Source: Acidobacteriaceae bacterium (GTDB taxonomy: Bacteria; Acidobacteriota; Terriglobia; Bryobacterales; Bryobacteraceae). From it: 64,000 nt of DNA. Shown piece after piece: positions 9,121 to 18,059 of the stretch. Under the pieces are notes generated by a model. The model saw nothing but the letters and a program-made list of their open reading frames with translations. It had not been told where the DNA came from and did not search any database. Each line of letters starts with the position of its first letter. Position 1 is the stretch's first letter. The DNA lies in assembly GCA_019233755.1 (NCBI GenBank), contig JAFAMD010000006.1, forward strand, positions 100,043 to 164,042, written 5' to 3'. A program made the position numbers and the translations under genes.

Positions 9121-11403
9121 TTAGCGGGTCTGGAGTGGTGCGTGTTCTGCCGCTGGAATTGACACCCGGCGCCCCATCCGGAAATGGATAAGACCCGCAT
9201 TCTTGGCCAGTAGCAGGAACACTGCGCCGAGAGAAAGAGTCGCGAGTATGAGCTCCCCATATTCGAGGCCGCGCGGTGTCAGTTCATCCTCAAATAGCGG
9301 ATCGTATCGAAATATGAAATACGCCAAGAAGTTCAGCAAAATCTGCAAAGCCCCAAGTACGGTTGCGAGCGCCGGCGAGACAGACCATAAGGCCAGAAGG
9401 CACGCGGCGAAAGCAAAGATCACCGTCGCATAGCTTCCCTGATGAATAACGGTGCTGCCCGGCATAAACATCAGCAGGCACCAGACCGCCAGTGTTAATG
9501 CGACATAGGCTGAAAGTGCTGTAGCCAGGCGCCAATTCGTTGATCTGTGCCGCCTGCTCAAGCCTATGACGAGAGCGGCGAAACCAGGCGCCAGGAATCC
9601 AAGGTCAGCGAGAAACTGAAAGAAAAATATATTTCTCAGGTTCTTAGCTGCCCGGACGCGCTGCTCGGAGCCGGTAACAAGAGCCGCTGCGTTACGTACC
9701 CCCTCCCCTTCGTTCATTGTCATAGCGACAAGGTTGTGCCTCTTATTCTCGAGGAAATTCCTCAACCCCAGGTCTTGATAGGCGGTTAGTATCACCCGTG
9801 AGAAAGGGCGCGAATCGATTTGTGCGACGCCTGCGAGTTGCAACTTCAGCAGCCGGTCGCCCGGTGGGTCATACAACTTCTGATAGAGCAGCCAGGGCAG
9901 ATAGACCAGAAAACCAGCGAGCGCGATGAGAGCCAGCGGCTTCCATGGCAGCCGCTTGCGCATTAGTGCAGCAGTAAGCGCCAGCCCGATCAAGGCGAAG
10001 AAACTGGTGCCGTGCGACAGAACGGCAAAGGCAATTGAGCCGCCCGCAATCAGGGACAGTGTAATACTGCACTCCAGCCGTTTTCGCAACTTGTCTTGCA
10101 GAATAACCGCCGCGATGGGGATTACATACGCACCCGCAAGCAGCTTAGGCCAGACGTAAAACGTGTTCACAAAGACGAATCCGGAAAGGATCGTAACGGC
10201 CAGAATAGTGGACATCAGCCGCCGGTCTATATCGAAGCTGACAAGCAACAGCCACATGGCCGGGATCCACAGGCTCTGGGCCAGCGCGCCGACAATCTCG
10301 TAGCCAAGCTCGCGCGGCTGGGGCAGAAAGGGATATTGCGACAGTGCGATGCCGGTCTGAAGCGGGGGCCGGTCGCTGGTGAGCCAGTCTGCACTGATTG
10401 GCCGGGGAATGCGCTGATAGCGTATGCCCTCGGCAAACGTGAAAGGGAGCGCATTGTCGGCCGGAAGCGGATGGGTGAACCGGATACCGGGCGTTTCCAG
10501 CGCATCGCGCGTGCCGCCATACAAATAACCAGATGTCAATATGAGCAGCGAGGCGGCAAACATGAGCGCTGCCGGCACTAACAGCGATCGCAGTGCTTGC
10601 CGGCCGCCGACATCCAGCTTGCTTCTAATCCAGATCAGGCATGCAGCAGCGAGCAGCGGCAGAAGAAAACTCACCAGGTGGCCGGCGCGCGGTGAAAGGA
10701 ACCAGAGCCAGAAAGCAACATAGCCCGCCGCCGCCACGGCAACAAGGCCCGCCAGACCGGCAAAGATGGTTTCACGGCTCACTTTCCACGCCACGAGCGA
10801 AGCCGCAGCGAAGAACACCAGCATCAGCAGGACAAAGTGCGTGACGGTCCTGCCGAGAAGAACTACTGCGTTGCGCCATCGAAAGCGATCAGAATTGGGC
10901 ACCGGCTCGCTGAATCCCAACCAGCAGCCGGGCCCGGTTCCGTCATCCTTCGCGATAAGCCGGACCGGTTTGCCAACCCACGAGGCAGGCAGCGTGAACT
11001 CAAAGCCTAGCCACTGGCTTCGCGGAATCTTCCGCACAACGAAGGGCAGCTTCTTGCCGTCTACCAGGTTCTCTAATTCCAGACTTTGATGCCACGCCGA
11101 CGGATAGCCCGAAACATAAAGCGAAATGATCCCCGGAGCCGTGAATGGCGTCGTGGTCGCCTGACCGGTAGCGCGGTCCCCCGCCTGGCAATAAGATCCC
11201 CAGGTACGCAGGTCTGCCGGACGGCCCTCAGGCCACACGGGCTTATACACGCCGTCCGGACAGAAGACATCATTCGTTGCGAGCGATACGTGCTCAGCGC
11301 CCGACGCAGCACCCAGGCTGCCGCTGAGCACAAAGACCGCAGCGGACAGGATTAATGCGCGAACACTCAAACACAGGATCAAGGATGCTTGGTTTTGGGA
11401 CAA
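9121..11403 (-). CDS. Large polytopic membrane protein, possible GT-C-type glycosyltransferase
   Basis: 760 aa. The N-terminus is signal-like (ALILSAAVFVLSGSLGAAS), followed by a soluble, probably periplasmic, domain of about 150 aa with two possible disulphides, then roughly a dozen hydrophobic helices. The spacing of helices and a loop with TSDRPPLQTG resemble lipid-dependent GT-C glycosyltransferases, but I see no decisive catalytic motif, so function is uncertain. It converges on the foldase gene with only 25 bp between stops. Confidence 0.7.
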   Translation of the reverse strand: MSQNQASLILCLSVRALILSAAVFVLSGSLGAASGAEHVSLATNDVFCPDGVYKPVWPEGRPADLRTWGSYCQAGDRATGQATTTPFTAPGIISLYVSGYPSAWHQSLELENLVDGKKLPFVVRKIPRSQWLGFEFTLPASWVGKPVRLIAKDDGTGPGCWLGFSEPVPNSDRFRWRNAVVLLGRTVTHFVLLMLVFFAAASLVAWKVSRETIFAGLAGLVAVAAAGYVAFWLWFLSPRAGHLVSFLLPLLAAACLIWIRSKLDVGGRQALRSLLVPAALMFAASLLILTSGYLYGGTRDALETPGIRFTHPLPADNALPFTFAEGIRYQRIPRPISADWLTSDRPPLQTGIALSQYPFLPQPRELGYEIVGALAQSLWIPAMWLLLVSFDIDRRLMSTILAVTILSGFVFVNTFYVWPKLLAGAYVIPIAAVILQDKLRKRLECSITLSLIAGGSIAFAVLSHGTSFFALIGLALTAALMRKRLPWKPLALIALAGFLVYLPWLLYQKLYDPPGDRLLKLQLAGVAQIDSRPFSRVILTAYQDLGLRNFLENKRHNLVAMTMNEGEGVRNAAALVTGSEQRVRAAKNLRNIFFFQFLADLGFLAPGFAALVIGLSRRHRSTNWRLATALSAYVALTLAVWCLLMFMPGSTVIHQGSYATVIFAFAACLLALWSVSPALATVLGALQILLNFLAYFIFRYDPLFEDELTPRGLEYGELILATLSLGAVFLLLAKNAGLIHFRMGRRVSIPAAEHAPLQTR

Positions 11404-11512
11404 GATTTACTTTCTCACGCCGATCTTTATTTTTCACAACAAAACGCTAGCTGGGGCATGGCGATACTGGTACTATGGACAGCTAGATTCCTGGATCTTT
11501 GCTATCGAACCC

Positions 11513-11776
11513 ATGGCGGAACTGAGACAATCAATCAGAATCGCTCGCTTGCCGTTTGCCTCCACACTTCTCGGCATAGCTCTTTTGTGTGTGCCCTCGC
11601 GCGCGGCCAGTGCCCAACCTTTCATAGAAGGCGCCGCCTCAAACCGGAACGCAGTGCCGGATCAGCACCATCCGCCTTCGCACGGAACGGGAAGTTATAC
11701 ATTCCCGCTCTGGATCGCAGGTTTGGTCGCTATGTTTTTCGGCACACGCGCAGGCACCTCGAAAGCGCGACAGTAA
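11513..11776 (+). CDS. Hypothetical small exported protein
   Basis: 87 aa with a signal-peptide-like start (ASTLLGIALLCVPSRAASAQ) and a hydrophobic C-terminal helix ending in basic residues (FPLWIAGLVAMFFGTRAG). That layout suits a small membrane-anchored periplasmic protein. No ribosome binding site is evident and I recognise no family. A longer frame overlaps it in another phase and lacks these features. It could be spurious. Confidence 0.4.
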   Translation: MAELRQSIRIARLPFASTLLGIALLCVPSRAASAQPFIEGAASNRNAVPDQHHPPSHGTGSYTFPLWIAGLVAMFFGTRAGTSKARQ

Positions 11777-11788
11777 GCTTATAGCCGA

Positions 11789-11820
11789 AGTCCAGCCGGA
11801 GAATAGTCCAGCCGGAGAAT
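11789..11820. repeat. Perfect 16-bp tandem repeat
   Basis: AGTCCAGCCGGAGAAT occurs twice head to tail (11789-11804 and 11805-11820) in the gap before the lectin-like gene. A small TAAG microsatellite lies at about 11873-11885. The rest of 11777-12071 shows no gene, is richer in A/T than its surroundings and probably holds the promoter of the downstream gene; I cannot place a convincing -35/-10 pair. Confidence 0.7.
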
Positions 11821-12071
11821 GGTCCTGCGGATCACAGATAAAAGCAATCGCCGTTCGCAATGAAGTGATGCTGTAAGTAAGTAAGTGCTGTTGCGGGCAT
11901 ACATCAGGCTCCTTTCGTTGAAGCAAGCGCATTCCCTTGTTGATACTAGGAATAATAGTCGGTTTCCGGTATATCTTCCAGTTTCATAAGTCCTAATCTC
12001 AGGGGTACTTTTCAGTTGGAAGTTCTAGCACCCGATGTCGTGGGTACTGCCAGGTGAAGGGAGGAATCGTT

Positions 12072-13238
12072 TTGTCTCTCGCAAAAAGCTCCAAAGTCTT
12101 GCTGTTCACGCTTGTTTTATTCATCGCGGTTCCATGTGCTCGTTCTCAAAGTTCCGCGCTTAGCAGTTTGTATTTCAATTCTGCAGATCATGTCTATTAC
12201 GTCGACTCCACTCAGCATGTCAACCAACTGCTCTGGACCGGGACGCGATGGGTTAACAATGACCTGACGGCGGATTCCGGAAGCACCACTTTAGCTGCCG
12301 TTGGAAGCGCTCTTACCACGCTTTATTTCAACGGCTCCGACCATGTGTATTTTTTCGATACGAATGGAAACGTTAATCAACTCCTTTGGACAGGCTCTGC
12401 CTGGGTTGACAATAATCTCACGGCGGATTCCGGATCGACCCATATAGCTGCGACGGGAGCCGGGATCACCAGCCTGTACTTCAGTACGGGAGATCGTGTT
12501 TACTACATCGACACTAATCAACACGTCAACGTGATGGGGTGGACAGGGGCGGCGTGGCGTGATATCGATTTGACAGCGCTTGCCAGAGTACCTGCGTTGG
12601 CCGCGCCGAAGAGCGCCCTTAGCAGCCTGTATTTCGGTGGTACCGATCACATCTACTACATCGACGTCAATGGAAACGTCAATCAACTGCTTACCGTCGG
12701 CCTGAGCTATGTGAACAACAATCTGACGGCGGATTCCGGCACAAGCGTAGTAGCGGAAACGACCAGCGGTCTCTCCAGCCTGTACTTTAATGGCGCAGAC
12801 CACGTCTATTACGTCGATACGAATCAGAACGTCGATCAATTGCTATGGACCGGCGCGGCCTGGGTGAACAATAATCTGACGGCGGATTCCGGAACAAGCA
12901 CCATAGCCTGGATGGGGAGCGCCATTACCAGCCTGTACTTCAACGGCGCAGACCACGTCTACTATCTCGGCTCGAATCAAGACATCAATCAACTGTTTTG
13001 GGACGGCGCAGCCTGGGTCGACAATAATCTGACGGCAGATTCCGGATCAAGCGCTCTAGGGCTAGGCACGACCGGGCTCACCAGCCTTTACTTTGTCGGC
13101 GCAGACCACGTCTATTACGTCGATACCAATCACAACGTCAATCAACTGCTGTGGACAGGCGCTGCCTGGGTAAACAATAACCTGACCGCAGATTCCGGCA
13201 CCAGCACTGTAACCGATCTGCAACCTGTTCCGTTTTAG
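12072..13238 (+). CDS. Secreted seven-repeat lectin-like beta-propeller
   Basis: 388 aa. I start at TTG 12072 because AGGGAGG (12058-12064) is well placed; the GTG at 12054 overlaps that site. A signal peptide (VLLFTLVLFIAVPCARSQ) is followed by seven consecutive repeats of about 51 aa with the pattern S.(L/I)(T/S)SLYF.G.DHVYY.D.N..VNQLLW.G..WVNNNLTADSG. The layout matches fucose-lectin-like propellers (AAL has six blades, the Photorhabdus PLL family seven). The protein is essentially all propeller. Sugar binding is inferred from repeat type only. Confidence 0.85.
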   Translation: MSLAKSSKVLLFTLVLFIAVPCARSQSSALSSLYFNSADHVYYVDSTQHVNQLLWTGTRWVNNDLTADSGSTTLAAVGSALTTLYFNGSDHVYFFDTNGNVNQLLWTGSAWVDNNLTADSGSTHIAATGAGITSLYFSTGDRVYYIDTNQHVNVMGWTGAAWRDIDLTALARVPALAAPKSALSSLYFGGTDHIYYIDVNGNVNQLLTVGLSYVNNNLTADSGTSVVAETTSGLSSLYFNGADHVYYVDTNQNVDQLLWTGAAWVNNNLTADSGTSTIAWMGSAITSLYFNGADHVYYLGSNQDINQLFWDGAAWVDNNLTADSGSSALGLGTTGLTSLYFVGADHVYYVDTNHNVNQLLWTGAAWVNNNLTADSGTSTVTDLQPVPF

Positions 13239-13268
13239 CTGCACTTCCGCTCACTCTGAGACTACGTG

Positions 13269-13309
13269 TTGGCGCCGCATCAGTGGAGGTTCTTTCACTC
13301 CGGCGCCAA
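13269..13309. terminator. Hairpin between convergent genes
   Basis: TTGGCGCCG (13269-13277) and CGGCGCCAA (13301-13309) form a perfect 9-bp stem, with an inner AGTG/CACT pairing. It lies between the stops of two convergent genes. No long T-tract is present, so it may act as a factor-assisted or bidirectional terminator. Confidence 0.5.
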
Positions 13310-13320
13310 CCGCATCGCGA

Positions 13321-14820
13321 CTACTGGTTCTTGGTTTGTTTCCTCACTTGTTCCATGTAGTCACGAACATATTGCTGAAGCTCGACCGGAATCTCATCGC
13401 GGTTAATCTCGCCGCCCGTGTCGGAATGCGCGCCCACGCGCCCTGTGTATTGCGTCTGCAGCTCCTGTTTGCCGGAACCGTTCTCCACTGTCATGTCTCC
13501 GGTGGCACTCGCGGAGCGTTTGCCAATTAGCGCTGCCAGTTTCCCCATGGCTTTCTCTTCTTCCGCCTCTTTCAGCGCCTTGTCGCCATCCTGTCGCCCG
13601 GCGCCCGACTGCGAATCTGAACTTTTCTTCTGTGCCATCTGGTCGGCGTTCGCGCCCTGGGCCGTTGCCGGCTTCTCTGTCGCTTGCCCGGCTCCCTGCG
13701 CGTTATCCTGCTCGCGCGCCTGCTGGTCGGTGCCGCTCTGCTGCGTCGGGGTACCCTGCTGGTTGCTATTTGAAACCTGATCCCCAGTTTTTTTCTCACC
13801 GGAGTTACGGGCGTTCTCGCCCGTCTTCTGACCGGCGGAGTTTGGCCTCATCTGCTCTATCAGGCTTGAGAGCGCGTCCTTAATGCGATTCAGCAGACCG
13901 TTGGAGTCTTGCTGATTGCCTGCCTTCGAATCCTGCAATTCCTTGGTGTTCGCCGCCTGCTGGGGACCGTTCTGCTCGCGATTCTGCTCGCTCCCGGCTT
14001 GCGCCTCTTTCGACGCGTCCGCTTCGCGTTCTTGGGCGTTCAAACTATTCTTATTCAGCTCGCTGGTCTGCGCATTTGCCGGCTGACCCGGTGTCTGCAC
14101 CTGGCTGCGGCTATTCGGATCAGGCGTTCCAGGCTCGGCCGAACCCGGCGTCCGCAGCATGCGCTCCGCATCGTCTCGCGGCGCCCCAGGCCCCTGCAGT
14201 TTGGTCTGTCGCGCGTCGGCTTGAGCCTGTGCGGATTCATACCTGCCGGCGGGCAACATCTCCCGCACGTGTTCAAGCATTGCGTCGAAGTGGAGCGGGA
14301 TGATTGCTTGCCGCAGGCTCAGGCTACTGGTGACCAGATACCGCACTGCGAATAACCCGAACGCAACGGCAGCCAGCGCACCAGCCAGCACCCACATTCT
14401 GCGGCCGGTGAACGGAAACGCAACATCAGGACGAACCCGGGCCGCCAATTCGTCGGCTTGTTGAATCTGGAAGGGTGCGAACGGCTCGTCTCCGTGGTCT
14501 CCGGCCAAGAGGAACCATGCCGTGGAGAGCGAGTCATTTAACTCGAGCCGGCGGTCGAGCACCTGCGCAACGGCGTATTTGGTAAGCCGGCGCGCTCGAA
14601 TCCTGACCGCCGCAATCGCAAGACCCAGCACGCCCAGCAGGACCAGCCAGTACCAGTCGAGGATTTGCGTCCCGAGCAGCAGCATGAGAATGGCCCCGCC
14701 CAGCGCCGCCAGCACCGCCAGCACCATTTGTTCGGTGGCAACCACCAGCAGTCTTCGCCGGCAAGCCGCGCGGACGACCGATTGTACGCGCCTCGAAGCT
14801 GACGTTTCTGTCAACAACAC
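13321..14820 (-). CDS. DUF4175-like membrane protein with low-complexity tail
   Basis: 499 aa. Two adjacent transmembrane helices (about 30-75) and a third at about 150 are followed by a long Gln/Asn/Ser/Ala-rich hydrophilic region (about 205-440) and a short conserved end (DEIPVELQQYVRDYMEQVRK). This layout matches DUF4175-type proteins, which in related bacteria are often near MoxR/VWA-type genes; here such genes are not adjacent. The biochemical role is unknown. It is followed upstream on the same strand by the MgtC-family gene. Confidence 0.7.
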   Translation of the reverse strand: MLLTETSASRRVQSVVRAACRRRLLVVATEQMVLAVLAALGGAILMLLLGTQILDWYWLVLLGVLGLAIAAVRIRARRLTKYAVAQVLDRRLELNDSLSTAWFLLAGDHGDEPFAPFQIQQADELAARVRPDVAFPFTGRRMWVLAGALAAVAFGLFAVRYLVTSSLSLRQAIIPLHFDAMLEHVREMLPAGRYESAQAQADARQTKLQGPGAPRDDAERMLRTPGSAEPGTPDPNSRSQVQTPGQPANAQTSELNKNSLNAQEREADASKEAQAGSEQNREQNGPQQAANTKELQDSKAGNQQDSNGLLNRIKDALSSLIEQMRPNSAGQKTGENARNSGEKKTGDQVSNSNQQGTPTQQSGTDQQAREQDNAQGAGQATEKPATAQGANADQMAQKKSSDSQSGAGRQDGDKALKEAEEEKAMGKLAALIGKRSASATGDMTVENGSGKQELQTQYTGRVGAHSDTGGEINRDEIPVELQQYVRDYMEQVRKQTKNQ

Positions 14821-14884
14821 GTTCTTTGCCTGGATTATCCCATGCGAAAAGGAATGCGGCTGCGAGGCTTCACAAGGCTCCTTC

Positions 14885-15319
14885 TCACTGGCCAGGTCTC
14901 CTTCGGTCGAGCCAGTTCTTCAGCGGCAACAAAAGCCGTAAAGCCGCCAGATTGAGCAGGCACAGAATCACGGCAATCTCGTAGCGCTGCACGGCCACCG
15001 CAGCACCGATTACAGCCGCGTTCCACACGCTTGCTGCCGTCGCGGCCCCCTTGACAGTTCCGCCTTCCTTCAAAATCGCGCCACCGCCAACAAAACCGAT
15101 GCCGGTAATCAGCCCCTGCAACACGCGGGATTGGGCCGCTACGTCCGGCTTCGGCCCCAGAATCAGCAGGTATCCGCATGCCGCCATACCCACAATTGGA
15201 AATACGCGAATCCCGGCGCTTTGCTCTTCCGTTTCGCGGTCCAAGCCGATAAACGCCGTGAGCAGGTAGGCCAGGCCAACCTGCAGCAACTCCTTCCAAA
15301 TCACCTCCTGGGCCAGCAC
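14885..15319 (-). CDS. MgtC/SapB-family membrane protein
   Basis: 144 aa with four hydrophobic helices and the MgtC family core: LTAFIGLDRETEEQSAGIR, then GFVGGGAILKEGGTVKGAATAASVWNAAVIG. The shorter SapB-type form lacks the C-terminal soluble domain of virulence MgtC. Family members are linked to Mg2+ limitation and ATP synthase modulation in pathogens; the role here is unknown. The start is a GTG (15319) with a weak ribosome binding site; a second GTG five codons in is possible. It diverges from aroC. Confidence 0.88.
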   Translation of the reverse strand: MLAQEVIWKELLQVGLAYLLTAFIGLDRETEEQSAGIRVFPIVGMAACGYLLILGPKPDVAAQSRVLQGLITGIGFVGGGAILKEGGTVKGAATAASVWNAAVIGAAVAVQRYEIAVILCLLNLAALRLLLPLKNWLDRRRPGQ

Positions 15320-15376
15320 CTTTGGCTCCGTTCCACCCCAAAGAGAATATCCTGTTCGTTACCATAAAGTCTTTCC

Positions 15377-16549
15377 ATGCTTCGTTTCGAAACAGCCGGC
15401 GAGTCGCACGGCGAGTGCCTTGTTGCCACGCTGACCGGACTCCCCGCCGGCATCCCCGTCAGTGTCGAGTTCATTGACCGCCAACTTTGGCGCCGCCAGC
15501 AAGGATATGGCCGCGGCGGACGCATGAAAATCGAATCAGATCATGTGCAGATCGTCTCCGGCGTCCGCCATTCACAGACGATCGGCTCGCCCGTTGCCCT
15601 AATCATCGACAATCGCGATTGGAAGAATTGGACCGGCATTCTCCCGGTGGAGGCCAAGGACGCCGAGCCCGGCAAGTCGAAACCGGTTCAGCGCCCGCGC
15701 CCCGGGCACGCGGATCTCGCGGGCGCCCTCAAGTACAACTTTCCCGAGGCTCGCTACATTCTTGAGCGCGCCAGCGCCCGCGAAACTACTGCCCGCGTCG
15801 CTCTCGGCGCCTTCGCGAAGCTTCTGCTTCGGGAGTTCGGCATCGAAATCCTGAGCCACGTCATCGGCGTCGGCCCTGTTCGCCTCCAGCGCGCCGCCGC
15901 CTGGGACGAGATCGCGGCACTGAACGAGCGCGACGAGGTCCTTCTGAACTGTGTAGATCCCGAGGCTGAAGCTCGCATGAAAGAGGCTGTCGATCATGCT
16001 TACCGCACCGGCGACACGGTTGGCGGCATCTTTGAAGTAGTGGCGCACGGGCTGCCGCCGGGTTTGGGGTCGCACATCGCGTGGGATACCCGCCTGGACG
16101 GCCGTCTGGCGCAGGCTATTGTCTCAATTCAGGCGGTGAAGGGCGTCGAAGTCGGTTTCGCCGAAGAGGGCGCGATGTCGTACGGGTCCGCCGTGCAGGA
16201 CACGATCCGTTACGACAAATCTGCCCGCGAGTTCGAACGCGGCTCAAACCGCGCGGGCGGCCTGGAAGGCGGCATCACGAACGGCCAGGACGTCGTGGTT
16301 CGCGGCTTTCTGAAGCCGATCTCGACTCTGCGGCGCCCGCTGGAATCGGTCGACTTGCCTACCCGTGAACCGGCGCTGGCTGCCTACGAGCGCAGCGATG
16401 TCGCCGTGATCCCGGCGGCCGGTGTCATCGGTGAGGCGATGGTCGCGCTGGTGCTTGCCCAGGCGTTTTTGGAGAAATTTGGCGGCGATTCGCTTGGCGA
16501 AACCAGGCGCAACTTCGACGGTTACATCGCCCAGGTAAAACAGTTTTAG
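15377..16549 (+). CDS. aroC: Chorismate synthase
   Basis: Last step of the shikimate pathway: EPSP to chorismate, needing reduced FMN. 390 aa. Visible motifs are GESHGECLVATLTGLPAG at the start, RRQQGYGRGGRM, RPGHADLAGALKYN, RASARETTARVA, and the C-terminal GGLEGGITNGQDVVVRGFLKPIST. All three classical signatures are intact. It starts about 57 bp from the divergent MgtC-family gene. Confidence 0.98.
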   Translation: MLRFETAGESHGECLVATLTGLPAGIPVSVEFIDRQLWRRQQGYGRGGRMKIESDHVQIVSGVRHSQTIGSPVALIIDNRDWKNWTGILPVEAKDAEPGKSKPVQRPRPGHADLAGALKYNFPEARYILERASARETTARVALGAFAKLLLREFGIEILSHVIGVGPVRLQRAAAWDEIAALNERDEVLLNCVDPEAEARMKEAVDHAYRTGDTVGGIFEVVAHGLPPGLGSHIAWDTRLDGRLAQAIVSIQAVKGVEVGFAEEGAMSYGSAVQDTIRYDKSAREFERGSNRAGGLEGGITNGQDVVVRGFLKPISTLRRPLESVDLPTREPALAAYERSDVAVIPAAGVIGEAMVALVLAQAFLEKFGGDSLGETRRNFDGYIAQVKQF

Positions 16550-16599
16550 CAGTCGCCGGCTGCATCATCCGCCCGGTGGGCGCTTTCAAGAAAGAAGAA

Positions 16600-17115
16600 A
16601 TGGTTCTTAAGATTGTGAAATACGGCGAGCCTGTGCTCGAACAGCCCGCCGAAGCCGTGATAGAGTTCGATACCCCCGAACTGCACGAGTTGATCGTCAA
16701 TATGTGGGAAACGATGTACGCTGCGAAAGGGGTCGGCCTCGCCGCTCCGCAGGTCGGCATCAACAAACGCATTTCCGTAATCGATATCTCCGTCGGCGAG
16801 GACGAAAGCAAGAAAATCGTCATCATTAATCCCGAGATCACTTCTTCTGAAGGCAAGCAGACCGGCGAAGAAGGCTGCCTCAGCATCCCCGGATTCCGCG
16901 AACCGGTGATCCGCGCCAACACCGTCAAGGTTCACGCGCAGAACGAAAAAGGCGAACAGATTGAGCTTGACGGCGAAGAATTACTGGCTCGGGCCTTCCA
17001 GCACGAGATCGATCACTTGAATGGCATTCTCTTCATCAATCACTTGAGCACCCTCAAGCGGGACATCATCAGGCGCAAGATCAAGAAACTGCAGAAAGCC
17101 GGCGAGTGGGAGTGA
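16600..17115 (+). CDS. def: Peptide deformylase
   Basis: Removes the N-formyl group from nascent proteins; a metal-dependent cytoplasmic enzyme. The three motifs are intact: GVGLAAPQVG (44-53), EEGCLSIPG (metal ligand Cys93) and HEIDHLNG (His135, Glu136, His139). I chose ATG 16600, preceded by AAGAAAG, over the in-frame GTG at 16576, giving 171 aa. It lies 11 bp before fmt, the partner that adds formyl groups to initiator tRNA. Confidence 0.97.
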   Translation: MVLKIVKYGEPVLEQPAEAVIEFDTPELHELIVNMWETMYAAKGVGLAAPQVGINKRISVIDISVGEDESKKIVIINPEITSSEGKQTGEEGCLSIPGFREPVIRANTVKVHAQNEKGEQIELDGEELLARAFQHEIDHLNGILFINHLSTLKRDIIRRKIKKLQKAGEWE

Positions 17116-17126
17116 GTTCCTGACGC

Positions 17127-18059
17127 ATGCGGGTCGTCTTTCTTGGCACGCCTGAATTTGCCGTCCCGTCGCTGAACGCGCTCGCCGCCGAGCACGATGT
17201 CGTTGCGGTCTTCACCCAGCCGGACCGGCCGAAAGGCCGCGGCAATCAGCTTGCCGAGTCGCCGGTGAAGATTGCCGCCACCAGCCTCGGCTTTTCCGTC
17301 CATCAGCCCGAGCGCGTCCGCCGGCCGGAATCCGTCGAACTTCTCCGCAGTCTCGCGGCCGATCTCATGGTAGTGGTCGGTTACGGCCAGATTATTCCGC
17401 AGATCATCATTGATCTGCCCCCATACGGCATTCTGAACGTGCACGCATCGCTGCTGCCAAAGTATCGGGGCGCGGCGCCCATTCAATGGGCCATAGCCAA
17501 CGGCGAAGCCGAGACCGGAGTGACCATTATGCAGATTGATGCCGGCCTCGATACCGGCGACATGCTGCTCAAGGCCGCCATCCCCATCGGGCCGGATGAA
17601 ACCGCTCCCGAACTCAGTCACCGCTTGGCTCCACTTGGGGCCGAACTGCTGCTCGAAGCCATCCGACAGATAGAAGCGGGAACGGTGCGTCGCGAAAAGC
17701 AGAACGACACCGAGGCAACTCTCGCACCCATACTGAACAAAGACGACGGCCTCATCGACTGGTCGCGACCCGCAGGCCGAATCTATGACAGGCTCCGAGG
17801 CTTCACTCCCTGGCCCGGCGCTTACACCACTTTTCGCGGGCAGCAGCTTTCGATCTTGCGGGCTAAGCCGGCCGGAGTGTCGAACGTTGAGCCCGCCGTA
17901 ATAGCCTCGAACAAGAGGCATCTTTTTGCCGGCTGCGGCGGTGGGACCGCGCTCGAAATTGTCGAACTGCAGCCCTCCGGCAAGAAGCGCATGACCGCTG
18001 AAGCATTTTTGAGCGGCTATAAGCTGGCCGTTAGTGAAAAATTAGGAGACCGTAGTTGA
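17127..18059 (+). CDS. fmt: Methionyl-tRNA formyltransferase
   Basis: Transfers formyl from 10-formyl-THF to Met-tRNAi. 310 aa with the N-terminal Rossmann-type domain (RVVFLGTPEFAVPSL), the active-site motif NVHASLLPKYRGAAPIQWAI and DAGLDTGDML, and the C-terminal OB-fold domain (TPWPGAYTTFRGQQLSILRA). It is part of a tight def-fmt-argJ run; its stop overlaps the argJ TTG start. Confidence 0.98.
   Translation: MRVVFLGTPEFAVPSLNALAAEHDVVAVFTQPDRPKGRGNQLAESPVKIAATSLGFSVHQPERVRRPESVELLRSLAADLMVVVGYGQIIPQIIIDLPPYGILNVHASLLPKYRGAAPIQWAIANGEAETGVTIMQIDAGLDTGDMLLKAAIPIGPDETAPELSHRLAPLGAELLLEAIRQIEAGTVRREKQNDTEATLAPILNKDDGLIDWSRPAGRIYDRLRGFTPWPGAYTTFRGQQLSILRAKPAGVSNVEPAVIASNKRHLFAGCGGGTALEIVELQPSGKKRMTAEAFLSGYKLAVSEKLGDRS

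Noticed and set aside
8265-9260. Long minus-strand open frame opposite the foldase lipoprotein gene
   Set aside because: It is antisense to a clear SurA/PrsA-like protein, has no domain sense and no ribosome binding site. GC-rich codon bias explains it.
12291-12839. Minus-strand repetitive frame opposite the lectin-like gene
   Set aside because: Its repeats are only the reverse reading of the seven plus-strand blades.
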